A stretch of DNA of 64,000 nucleotides from Desmodesmus armatus (Eukaryota; Chlorophyta; Chlorophyceae; Sphaeropleales; Scenedesmaceae), in the NCBI GenBank assembly GCA_007449985.2, contig VIIQ02000103.1:248001-312000 (forward strand). The letters are read 5' to 3'. This document shows, in pieces, positions 35,501 to 46,693 of this stretch. Both the position numbers and the translations under genes were made by a program. The stretch's first letter is position 1. The number at the start of each line of letters is the position of its first letter. A model generated the notes under the pieces. That model was not told the origin of the DNA. It worked only from the letters and a program-made list of their open reading frames with translations, and did no database searches.

Positions 35501-37696
35501 GTGCTGTCTGATGACTGGATGGAGGCTGCCGAGAGCATTGCAAGCAGTGCCAGGACTAGCAGCAGCAGCAGTGCAGGACAGGGCAGCTCGCTTCCATTCA
35601 TCACCGACAGGAGCAGCAGCGTCAGCAGCAGCAGCCGCTTTCCCGCTCACCATCCTCAGCACCCTGGCATTGTCATGAGCCTGGCGCATGGCTCCCTGCG
35701 CACGGTCTTGGACCACCTGCAAGGCAGTGGATCCTGGCTGCAGTCCAGCAGGGCCAAGGTGAAGGTGGTTCAACAGACAGCAGCGGTGAGTGCTGGACGG
35801 CTGCTAGTGTCCTGTGTGGAGCGTGTCAGCCATGGGCTGCGTTGTACTTGCATGACCATAGCCAACGCCACAGCAACGCCATGCAACCCGGGGCCTTGGT
35901 GTCTCATGTGGTCGGACAATGCATTCTGCAGGCGCGCAAATGTGAGGACTTGCTTGCTCAAAGCAGTGACTGACACTCACATCGTCGTGTTTGACAGTGT
36001 CATGCTTTCTTGGACTGCAAATATGTGCTATGGTGACACTGCCACAGGGGCTGTCAGCGCTACATGTCAAGCGCATTGTGCACTTTGACATTAAGCCCGA
36101 CAACCTGCTTGTGAGTCTGGACGGCCCCACGGCGCCCAAGATCATGATTGGGGATGTAGGCCTCGCCAAGTTCAAGTGGGACACCTACGTAACAAGTGAG
36201 CATCAGCGAGCTGCTGACAATCTGTGTGCTCAGGCAACTGCTGGAAATCCCACTGGGTGTACTGCTCGTGCATCAGCATGGCTGCGCAGCACAAGAGTTC
36301 ATTGTGCATACTGGCATGATGAATTGCCGCATGAATTTTTGAAGGTGATCGCTTTGTGGCAAAGGGCCTGCCTGTGCTGGCCATGATTTGTGCGCAGCAG
36401 CAGCAGCATGCTGCCTAGCACAAGCCGCTATTGGCCCAGCCAGACTACAACACTCTGCTCTCTGAATTGGCTCTTATGATCTGCAGCAGCTGTGCCTTGC
36501 ATGCTGGTTTACTGTTATGGTGGTGCTTAGTGGTTGCATCACTGCTTTGACTGCGGCTGGTGCACATGCTGTTGTTGCTAGTTTAGCCTTTGGCAGCCCC
36601 ACAAAGTAGATATCATGTGGGCCCGACCTTGGTGGTGCAGGCAAAGGCCTGGAGGCACGGGGCACCATTCCGTATGTGGCACCTGAGCTGCTGAGCATGG
36701 ACATCAACAACGTCACACAGGCAGTGGACATCTACAGCCTGGGGGTGAGTGAAAGGTGCTTTTATTGTATACTCACATCGCATGCACACCTTTTGTCAAA
36801 TTTGGGGGTTGGTCCAGTAGCAAAGCAGAGGTCATGCATGGGTCACCCAGTGAGCGAGTCCCTTCTGTTCAATTTGTTCCACAGGCGCAAGTGGTACAAA
36901 AAAGCACCGCACATGTGCAAGTCAGGTGTCTGCAGCACATGATTTGTAGGGCCAGGCTTTCTTCAGGCAACTGCTGGACCAGGTGTCAGGTGTCAGCACA
37001 CATTGCACTCTGCCTTGACTGCAGCTGCTATTTTGCCTGCAGGTGCTGATGTGGGTCCTGTGGATGGAGAAGGACCCTTACCAGGGCATGTTCCCCCTGA
37101 GGATTATTGCTGCGCGCAGTGCTGGCACAGTGGCACTGCCTGTCCCGTCCACAGACAGCTGGCTGCCAGCAGATGGGGATCCCCCAGCTGAGCCTGCCCC
37201 AGGCTGGCTTGACTTGATGAAGCGCTGCCTGCTGGACGACCCAGTGCAGCGACCCACAGCAGCTCAGGTGGCATGGGACTTGTGGGACATGAAGCAGCAG
37301 CTGTTGCAGGCTCAGGAGCAGCAGCTGTTGCAGGCTCAGGAGCAGCAGCTGTTGCAGGCTCAGGAGCAGCAGCTGTTGCAGGCTCAGGAGCAGCAGCTGT
37401 TGCAGGCTCAGGAGCAGCAGCTGTTGCAGGCTCAGGAGCAGCAGCTGTTGCAGGCTCAGGAGCAGCAGCTGTTGCAGGCTCAGGAGCAGCAGCTGTTCCA
37501 GGCTCAGGAGCAGCAGCTGTTGCAGGCTCAGGAGCAGCAGCTGTTCCAGGCTCAGGCGCAGCAGCTGTTCCAGGCTCAGGCGCAGCAGCTGTTCCAGGCT
37601 CAGCAGCAGCAGCTGTTGCAATCTCAGCAGCAGCAGCTGTTGCAAGCTCAGGAGCAGCAGCTGTTGCAGGCTCAGGAGCAGCAGCTGCAGGCTTAG
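32536..37696 (+). CDS. Ser/Thr protein kinase with long low-complexity N-terminus and 8-residue repeat tail
   Basis: Inferred exons: 32536-32771, 32863-33059, 33461-35137, 35387-35785, 36048-36195, 36641-36744 and 37043-37696; all phases agree except one frame change inside 33461-35137. The N-terminal 700 residues are Ser/Ala/Gln-rich. The kinase domain follows: Gly loop LGAGMFGTVHQG, Lys in IALKCL, Glu in LLREAEV, catalytic loop IVHFDIKPDNLL, metal-binding IGDVGLAKF, then VAPELL and DIYSLG. HFD replaces HRD and DVG replaces DFG, but the Lys, both Asp and the Asn remain, so activity is plausible. The style is TKL/Raf-like. The tail is sixteen LLQAQEQQ-type repeats (37301-37684) then stop. The frame change lies at a perfect hairpin, 34039-34108. 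Start ATG 32536 is the first in frame and not otherwise proven. Confidence 0.75.
34039..34108. repeat. Perfect hairpin, 30-bp arms, 10-nt loop
   Basis: Arms 34039-34068 and 34079-34108 are exact reverse complements; the left arm starts GCAGGAGTGCCGCC. The loop is TCAGCTTGCT. It lies inside the long N-terminal exon of the kinase gene, where the coding frame changes. Confidence 0.9.
37301..37684 (+). repeat. 24-bp coding tandem repeat, 16 units
   Basis: Unit CTGTTGCAGGCTCAGGAGCA plus G-C-A-G, encoding LLQAQEQQ. The first eight units are the same at the protein level. Later ones vary to LFQAQAQQ, LFQAQQQQ and LLQSQQQQ, then back to consensus. A Gln-rich heptad-like run suggests an extended helix or coiled coil. 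Because the unit is a multiple of three, other frames on both strands are open too, but they are by-products. Confidence 0.95.
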
Positions 37697-39320
37697 CAGC
37701 ACCAGGCGGCTGAGCAGCAGCAGGGTCTATCACTAGCAGGCTCAGCAGGTGCAGCAGCAGCAGTACGGACACTCAGCATAGCTCAGCAGCAGGAGTGTGT
37801 CAAGAGTATGCATGGCACTTGCTTTTGTGCTTTTTCTCGTCGTTTGCTTTGCTGATTGTGTGGTCTGTCTTCTACTAGCTGTACGGTTGGCGCCTGGCAT
37901 GAAGCTGTAGCAATTGCCTGAGTGCGGTGCGGCTGCCACACTTGGTTGTGTTGGAGTCATGATCATACAGTCTGTCACACCCATGACACCAAGACCCTTC
38001 GATTTGTTGGCAGTGGCAAAATTGCCAGAGCAACAATTGTACGCATGTGCCTGCTGCAGCTTGCTGAGCTATCCTGCAGGCACGTGATGTGATTTTTGTG
38101 ATGGCCCTTCTGACTGGCACGTGAGTGGCTGCATGGCCTTGCATCTTCCTAGGAATGAGACTGGTGTGCTGTTGCGCGGCACTAGAATGCTGCACGCGCA
38201 GGAAAGCTGATGGTGGTGTGGTTTGTGGTGATCTCCAAAATCGGCTGCTGGGCGTTGTGATGGTGGGAGAACCACTGGGCTTGATTGAGCAGGCCATGGT
38301 GATTGTCTCAAAAACACGTTGCTACTGCCCTGGCAAGCATGGTGCCGGGTGGCTGCAGTTCTGCGTGGACTTTATAGCTTTGCAGAGCTGGCCTGCTTGC
38401 GCTGTGCAGCATGCCTAGCATGTTATGGCGGTGATGGTTGTGTGGGTGTGCACTACCCTTTTTGTAGCTGTGCTGGCAGGTACAGAGGCTGCCAATGCAT
38501 AACATATGTGCATGAGATGCATCTCAGGCAGCCACACAGCCTCACTGGCAGGTCTATCAAACACAAGCTGTGCAAAGCCGCAGTGGACATGCAGACAACA
38601 ACACGTGTTCACCGCGTCAAATGCCATGTGAGGCCCGCAATATAAAGATTGAAAGAAAGCCAGCGACCTACATTGCCGATGGGTCCAACGCCCGACACGC
38701 TTTGCTCGGCATGCTTCCATTGTGTTCAAAGCACAGTTATCCGGGTGAATACATGAACTTGAAAGGGACATGCAAACTGCCCGACGGTTTTGGACTTGGC
38801 GGGGTTTTGTTAACATGAAGCGCCGAGTTGCTCTATATGTTGGTGCACTTGCACAACCTGCACACCATCCAAGTTTTTCCACACTTATGAGCTAAGGAAC
38901 TTTAAATGAAGTATGAGCAGGAGTTATGTTAGTACACGGGGCAGCTTCCGTGGTGCAGCAGTGGTCCATGCAGCTCCGTTCTGCTATTTTTAGACATTAA
39001 TATGGTACAACTATATCTGGGCGTGCAATTTGGGCATGTCAGTGGGTGCGGGAGGCCACAGCAGCAGATTGCCACCCTCAAGAAAACCAACACCGGTGAG
39101 GCCCTGTCGCAGCCAAGCTGTTAAGAAGCGTGAAACTGTCTCTAATAATGTTGTTTGTGAAAACTTGAGCAAGAACACCTCTGCTAGCACTGGCGACGGC
39201 AAATCAGCAGTAGTGTCTGGTTGACAACAGCAGCAGCATGGTTGTGAAGCTTGAGCCCCACAGCGGTGTTGCGGTGGCCGCTCACTGTGCTTAACTACCA
39301 ACCAAGTCCTGCAAGCCACC
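37697..39320. other. Intergenic stretch without recognisable genes
   Basis: Between the kinase stop and the minisatellite. No exon series or RNA gene seen. Confidence 0.45.
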
Positions 39321-39329
39321 CAAGGTGCT

Positions 39330-41115
39330 GCTTTGTGCTAGCAGTTGCTGCGGTCACCGCCACTGCTTTGCACCCTCTGGCCTTGTGCTAGCAGTTGATG
39401 CGGTCACCGCCACTGCTTTGCACCCATCTGGCCTTGTGCTAGCAGTTGATGCGGTCACCGCCACTGCTTTGCACCCATCTGGCCTTGTGCTAGCAGTTGA
39501 TGCGGTCACCGCCACTGCTTTGCACCCTCTGGCCTTGTGCTAGCAGTTGATGCGGTCACCGCCACTGCTTTTCACCCTTCTGGCCTTGTGCTAGCAGTTG
39601 ATGCGGTCACCGCCACTGCTTTGCACCCTTCTGGCCTTGTGCTAGCAGTTGATGCGGTCACCGCCACTGCTTTGCACCCTTCTGGCCTTGTGCTAGCAGT
39701 TGATGCGGTCACCGCCACTGCTTTGCACCCTTCTGGCCTTGTGCTAGCAGTTGATGCGGTCACCGCCACTGCTTTGCACCCTTGCTAGCAGTTGATGCGG
39801 TCACCGCCACTGCTTTGCACCCTCTGGCCTTGTGCTAGCAGTTGATGCGGTCACCGCCACTGCTTTGCACCCATCTGGCCTTGTGCTAGCAGTTGATGCG
39901 GTCACCGCCACTGCTTTGCACCCTTGCTAGCAGTTGATGCGGTCACCGCCACTGCTTTGCACCCTCTGGCCTTGTGCTAGCAGTTGATGCGGTCACCGCC
40001 ACTGCTTTGCACCCATCTGGCCTTGTGCTAGCAGTTGATGCGGTCACCGCCACTGCTTTGCACCCTTGCTAGCAGTTGATGCGGTCACCGCCACTGCTTT
40101 GCACCCTCTGGCCTTGTGCTAGCAGTTGATGCGGTCACCGCCACTGCTTTGCACCCATCTGGCCTTGTGCTAGCAGTTGATGCCGTCACCGCCACTGCTT
40201 TGCGCCCTTCTGGCCTTGTGCTAGCAGTTGATGCGGTCACCGCCACTGCTTTGCGCCCTTCTGGCCTTGTGCTAGCAGTTGATGCGGTCACCGCCACTGC
40301 TTTTCACCCTTCTGGCCTTGTGCTAGCAGTTGATGCGGTCACCGCCACTGCTTTGCACCCTCTGGCCTTGTGCTAGCAGTTGATGCGGTCACCGCCACTG
40401 CTTTGCACCCATCTGGCCTTGTGCTAGCAGTTGATGCGGTCACCGCCACTGCTTTGCACCCTTGCTAGCAGTTGATGCGGTCACCGCCACTGCTTTGCAC
40501 CCTCTGGCCTTGTGCTAGCAGTTGATGCGGTCACCGCCACTGCTTTGCACCCATCTGGCCTTGTGCTAGCAGTTGATGCGGTCACCGCCACTGCTTTGCA
40601 CCCTTGCTAGCAGTTGATGCGGTCACCGCCACTGCTTTGCACCCTCTGGCCTTGTGCTAGCAGTTGATGCGGTCACCGCCACTGCTTTGCACCCATCTGG
40701 CCTTGTGCTAGCAGTTGATGCCGTCACCGCCACTGCTTTGCGCCCTTCTGGCCTTGTGCTAGCAGTTGATGCGGTCACCGCCACTGCTTTGCACCCATCT
40801 GGCCTTGTGCTAGCAGTTGATGCGGTCACCGCCACTGCTTTTCACCCTTCTGGCCTTGTGCTAGCAGTTGATGCGGTCACCGCCACTGCTTTGCAACCAT
40901 CTGGCCTTGTGCTAGCAGTTGATGCGGTCACCGCCACTGCTTTTCACCCTTCTGGCCTTGTGCTAGCAGTTGATGCGGTCACCGCCACTGCTTTGCAACC
41001 TTCTGGCCTTGTGCTAGCAGTTGATGCGGTCACCGCCACTGCTTTGCAACCTTCTGGCCTTGTGCTAGCAGTTGATGCGGGCACCGCCTCTGTTCTGCAC
41101 TATTCCCGCTTTGCT
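39330..41115. repeat. Minisatellite, about 36 units of 51/50/41 bp, with higher-order structure
   Basis: The consensus unit reads GGCCTTGTGCTAGCAGTTGA, then TGCGGTCACCGCCACTGCTT and TGCACCCTTCT (51 bp). Variants are 50 bp (CACCCTCTGG junction) and 41 bp (CACCCTTGCTAG junction, lacking TCTGGCCTTG). A 50+51+41 triplet (142 bp) starts at 39788, 39930, 40326 and 40468. A block from about 39788 recurs 538 bp downstream, including a private GATGCCGTCACC variant at 40173 and 40711. The unit is 17 codons, so frames stay open on both strands (for example LAVDAVTATALHPSG), but phase breaks at each 50- and 41-bp unit argue against coding. Confidence 0.95.
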
Positions 41116-41812
41116 TAGCAATTGCTGCGGTCAGCGCTTCTGCCCTGCCCCATGTCCCTCTGCATGTGCTGGGTGCATACCTCGCCATGTTGCAGGTGCA
41201 TTCCGTCTCTGCAAATGGCGATGCAGTGTGCACCACATCTGCCTGTGCATATCACCACAGTGTTATGTTGGTGCATCACTATTCTTGCACTACAGGTATG
41301 CTCAGCACAGTGGAATGCTGCAGACTGCACAACTAGTAGGTATGTTGTGTTACAGTTGCAGTAAGCTATGCATTCAATGCATTGCATGTCTTAAGTGGAA
41401 GCTTGTGTCACAGGTGGGCTGTGTCATGTACTTGGCACCGTGCCAACTTGAGATGCACCAGCCCCCGGGGCGCTGGTGCATCTCGAACCAGTTCGATCTT
41501 GCTTCCCGCAGGTTTGTATCTGTCAGAGTACACCCAGTAGGCATGCACTGAGACCTACGCTTGCACAAAGGATGCTGCACTGCTGACAACCAAACAACGG
41601 CCATGGCCTTGCGAAACAAAGGTCTCATAACCTGACAAACACCACTCCTGCTTAGGTTCACCTCACACCTGCCGTAAAAAGTAGCAGCGCTGCAGAAACA
41701 TTTCCTGAGACAGTCAGCTGTGTTGGCCAGTGGCTGACAAGCTGCTGGCACATGACCAAGCAAACCAGTGGCCGCAACACGGGCCCAAAACGAAGAGCTG
41801 CTCTGCTGCGCA
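41116..41812. other. Intergenic, 3' of VPS34, with one hairpin
   Basis: Likely contains the VPS34 3'UTR. The only clear structure is the inverted repeat at 41450-41484. No gene seen. Confidence 0.45.
41450..41484. repeat. Inverted repeat with CCCCGGGG centre
   Basis: Arms GAGATGCACCAGC (41450-41462) and GCTGGTGCATCTC (41472-41484) pair exactly around a C/G-rich loop. It lies about 330 nt beyond the VPS34 stop, so it could be a 3'UTR hairpin. Confidence 0.8.
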
Positions 41813-44800
41813 TCAGCGCCAATACTGCGCCCAGCGGTGTGTGGTCTCAACAATCTGTGGCATGAGTGCTGTAGCTGACTCGTTGATCAGCTGCTGCATC
41901 CTGTCACGAGCCTGGGCATCATCCAGGTCCAGGCAAAGCTTCTCCTGCACAGCGACAGCACAGTGGCAGCAACAGCAAGCCGTCAGGCAGGGTGAGGGGA
42001 GCAGCATTGAGTTCATGCAGTTCAACTGCATGAACTCAATGAGTCAGGCCACTGGGCTCCTGATGCCGGCAGGTGGCGACGCAAGTCCAGTGAATGACAG
42101 AAGGCAGCTCGCCCCTACATGTCTTCATGTCATATGTAAAGTGACATGTTCAAAGGCGTAGTAACTGTATGTTGCCAGCCGATCCATCCCCTCCTACAGA
42201 CCAGCACTGATACACTATCTGTGCTCTGGAGCTGCGGCCCACCTGGAGTTTGAGCATGGCGTTTTCTGGGTTGTTCCGGATGGCCTCAATGGATGCGCCC
42301 GCCATGAGGTGGAACAGCGACAAAATCAGGTCGCTGCTCTTGCGCAGGATCTCGTACGCCTCACAGCAGTACAGACGGAACTGCGCGCAGTACTTGCTAT
42401 CCTGCAGCAGAATTGCGGGAAGTTTTAATAACATGAGAAAAAGATTTCTGCGGAGTCTTGGACAAAGTCGCGACACGGTTGCGCTAACTGCGCGAGCATT
42501 CTCCACAGCACCGACAGCATTGTATTTAGCGTCACGCCACCAAAGTACAGCTCCTTTCACACGCAGTCATGCATGGAAGCAAGGCTTGCTGGTGTGATCA
42601 GGGCTCTCCCAAGCACAGCACAGTAGAATCATGGTCCATGTCAACAGCTGCTGCCTGGCTGGCATGAGCGTGCTCTGACACAGCCCACCAACAGCACACC
42701 AAGCGCATGTGCTGTTTCCAGCTAGCCATATCACTGACTGGACAGCAGTGCTCCCAACCTGCCCACCTGTCCGCCCATGGCTTCGATCATCTCCCTGCAC
42801 AGCTTCATGGGTGGTGGGAAGGGCTTGGGGTCATTGCCCAGGATGTAGCCAAAGTCGATGTGGAACAGCCGGCCATCAGGCACAAGCATCAGATTGTCCA
42901 GGTGCCTGCAGCAGCAACCAAACTTTTCTCATCCGCGCGCAGCACACCACAACTGCCAACACCAAGTGACGCTGCAGCTGCGAGCAACTGCATGCAAAGC
43001 AAGCAAAACAAGCTGCAGGCTACAGCATGCGCGGCATTGCTGCAGTCATGAACCTTGTCAGCAACACAACCACAACTATTATGTTCACCAATGCCACATA
43101 CTTCCAGTCGACCTGCAGTCTATGCATGCCACACCCACCTGTCCCCCACCCCCAGTATGTATGTCATGACACAGTAGCCGGCACAGCTGCGCACAAACGC
43201 CTCCAGCACCTCAGCCTTCAGACCAAACGGACCTACAGCAGGCAGCAACATTATAAGCATTCTTAGTGGCAGTGCTGCCTTTGTGACTCACCGCTGATAC
43301 CGTGTCAGCTGCCCTGCCAGTGTCATGCTGAAGATTATGCCAAGTCAGAACCGGGCCCGGGGGTGACCCCCCCCCCCCCAAGGCATAGAATTGCAGCTGC
43401 ACCTTGTGACAGCCAGCTCAACATCAGGGCAGGAATGGGCACACAGGTGGTGTCCTGTTTGTACTGCACTGTGCCCAATACCCCGCCATTCCTTTAAAGG
43501 CTTGGGGCTGGTGCCTGTATCTCCCAACTCTGCTGCTTGCCACTACGAGTGTAGCCTTTCCCAACAGCAAGCTGCCCCCTGCCCTGAGCGTACCCCCCCC
43601 CCCCGGTCCAGTATGTACCTGTTGGGTCTGCCTGTGTCTGTGCCAGGAACTTGTGTATGGTCCTGTGCTCCGCCAGTATCCTGCTGAGGGGTGCTGAGGG
43701 CACAAACTCAACCAGACCGTCATCTGAGCCGGTGGGCAGCACACGGTAGGGCGTCAGCCGCAGGTCAAGGTTCTCACGCTTCAACAGGTTGTCCATCAGA
43801 CTGATCATCTGCGGTGGTTGGGGGCGGGGGTTAGGGGGTGGGGGGGGGGGGGTGGGCAGGGGGGGGGGGGGGTGGTTGGCGGGTGGATGCCATGAATTGT
43901 GGTGGCATGGGTGTGTGGGTGAGTTGTTCTGAACTGCGCTTGCCGGCGGATGCGGCCCTTAACAAGCTGGCAAGCAATCACAACCGATTGGGCGAGTCAA
44001 GGTGTTTGACCAGAAACCAACCAACCCACCTGCAGGATGAATTGGTCCTGCCGTAGGTCGTCACCCTTCTTGTAGATCACCACACAGCGACCATACGGCG
44101 CTGACACACGCTGCTGCTGCTGCTGCTGGGGCGACGGCAGCTGATCCACCCACTGCTGCTGCTGCTGCTGCTGTTGGTGGCTTGCTTCATGCTGCACGCT
44201 GGGTTGCGCTCCTATGGCTGCTGCTGCCGCCTGCTGCTGGTGCTGTCCTGCTGCTGCTGCTGTTGTTGGTGAGCTGTCTGCTGGTGGTGGTGCCAGCCAT
44301 GCTGCTGGTGCTGCTGCTGCTGCTGAGGGTGCCAGGGGGTTGGGGCTGTGCCAGTCGATGGGCTTGAGTGATGTGCGGAACACCAGCTTCATTGGCAGCT
44401 GGGCTGACCTGAAGCACGTGCACTCCTGCAAGCACACACAAACATGTGCTGGTATGCAGTCCCTATGTCAACACACATATACTCCACATAAAGATGGTGT
44501 GTGTGCGTGCACATGGGAGCCACCTGACGCCCATATTCATCCTGCATGTGGCGCCTCGTCCACCACACATAATGCAGACACCGCTCACAAGGGTGCAGCC
44601 CCCCACAGTGTCCCCTCCCCCAGCATCCCCCATGCGCGCTTCATCTTACACCCCCCCCCCCCCCGCTTCCGTCCCCCCGCCCCCTCCTCCCCCCCCTCTC
44701 CACCCCCCCCCCCCCCCCCGTACCTGTGCCAGTAGTCCCTCCAGCAGCACCTCAGGTTTGAGTGGCAGTGGCACCAGGCAGGCCGTCAGCTCACTGCAGG

Positions 44801-45542
44801 GCCCGTTCTCACCAACCATCTCACGCATGCGCTCAGTGGCACGGGAAGCCTTCAGACGCGACATCTGGGGGGATGGGGGGGGGGAGGGGAAGGGAGGGAG
44901 GGAGAAAGGCGGAGAACATGGGTGCATGGGTGTTGTTTGAGTTGACATGGTGCGAGGGGAGCAGGGGGGTGCCTGCCTCCTGATGCGGCAAGACGTCAGC
45001 GTTCTGGCCCTTTGTGCAGCACCAAATGCTATCCTGTGTCCAAGCAACATGGCTCAGCCGTTGGATGTGCGCTAAACCCACCCGGTGGACCTTGCAGCCT
45101 GGGCAAAGCTGTGTTGGGCTAGCCGTCTTGCTCCCTGCCCCTCCCCATATGCCCCCTTCCCTTCTGCATCTGCCTGTTCCCTGGCCCTGGCCCTTTTTAC
45201 GCACCTGACTGTTTGTTCATGTTGCCATGTGCAGACTCTGCACATGTACTCTTTACCTGCACTCTGGCTGTTGTGAGATACCCCAAATCAGGCTGTCAGC
45301 CTCTTATGTAGGTGCACCTCCACCCCAAACGCACACTGTACGAACACCCACCTTGAGTTCCTTGCTGATGTAAGCCAGCTGGCTCATGACCTCTGTCTGC
45401 TTGCGTATGGCGTTGCACACAGCCTTGCCGGGGGGACCAGCAGCGTCCAGGGCGCTCAGCATGGCCCCATGCACCGCTGAGGCACGACCACCAAACTCGG
45501 GGTCCTCAAACTCAGTGAACAGGTACCTATTGAGTGGGGTGT

Positions 45543-45575
<33 letters not shown>

Positions 45576-46642
45576 CAAGGAATCAGGCAGGGTTGAGGGC
45601 GTGGGCCCTCTCTGCAAGACAGACACGACCATGCGGTCGTGTTGGGGGGCACAGTTGTAGTTACTGGAGCCTTGATGCAGAACATGCACATGTATGGTGT
45701 GCTCCAAGTACACCCATCACCACCACCACCCCGCCCGCACCCCAAGCCCACACCATGAATCGCATGCACATTCCACGTACTCCACATGTGCAACACACTG
45801 CCCCCCCCCCCCCCCCCCCTCACCAGTGCAGGAAGGTGGCAAAGGCTGGGTTGTGTGTTGCCCTTGCCACCAGGAATCGTGCCAGCCTGCTGTTGTCCTG
45901 AGCCTCAAAGCGCAGGGCCTGGACCAGCTGCAGCAGGTAGTACAGCAGCTCATCATCCTCCTTGCGCTGGGGTGAGAGGGGGGGGGGGGGGAGGGAGCAG
46001 ACGGCAGAAGACAGGGGGTGCAACTGTCAGCATTTTGTTCTTGAAAATGAGAGTGAATGTCTGAAATGGGAAGCGATGACATGTCGATGACAATAACCAC
46101 TTTGGTATGTGGCGGCTGAATAGCCGACCATGACGTAGACGTCCTCCTTGCGCTGTGAGACAGCGGGGGTAACGGAGGAGGATGAAGAACAACCTGAGGA
46201 CGCAAGCGGGACAAGCAACAATGGGTGGCTTGACAATTCTAGCTCTGAAAGCTCTGGTGACGGTCTATCGTGAAGAACCATACACTCAGCCCATTGTCAA
46301 TTCACAACTGGGCTCCCAGTGTGCCGGGTTGTAGTCATTGACCACACAATGGGGCGGCATGCGCTGCTGGTCCCCTAGGCGTGGATGGCCTCAAGACCGG
46401 GGGGGGCCAGACCTCAGCTGCGATATACAAGGCTCAACTGCCCACCCCTATCAAGCCAGCAAGACCCTACCAATTGCATTCAGCCTTTACAACCCAGACA
46501 CCACCAGACAAAACCCATACACACCTGCAGGGTTGCAACCGCGTGTGCCCTGACTTCGTGGTTTTTGAAGTCAGGTGACAGCAGCTCCAGTGCATCAGCA
46601 ATGTCAATGGCAGCCCACTCCTTCATCAGATCAGCAGCCTGG

Positions 46643-46693
<51 letters not shown>

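Noticed and set aside
37028..37772. Minus-strand and alternative-frame ORFs (Leu-rich, Ala/Glu/Pro-rich) over the kinase tail
   Set aside because: By-products of a 24-bp repeat; the plus-strand frame continues the kinase domain.
39330..41115. CRISPR-like regular repeats
   Set aside because: Units are contiguous with no unique spacers, in a eukaryotic intron-rich context; it is a minisatellite.
39537..41118. Open frames encoding LAVDAVTATA repeats on both strands
   Set aside because: They result from a 51-bp (17-codon) unit. Length variants of 50 and 41 bp break the frame repeatedly and there is no start or splice context.
44446..44940. Pro-rich ORFs opposite VPS34
   Set aside because: They run through intronic poly-C tracts on the antisense side of clear VPS34 exons.
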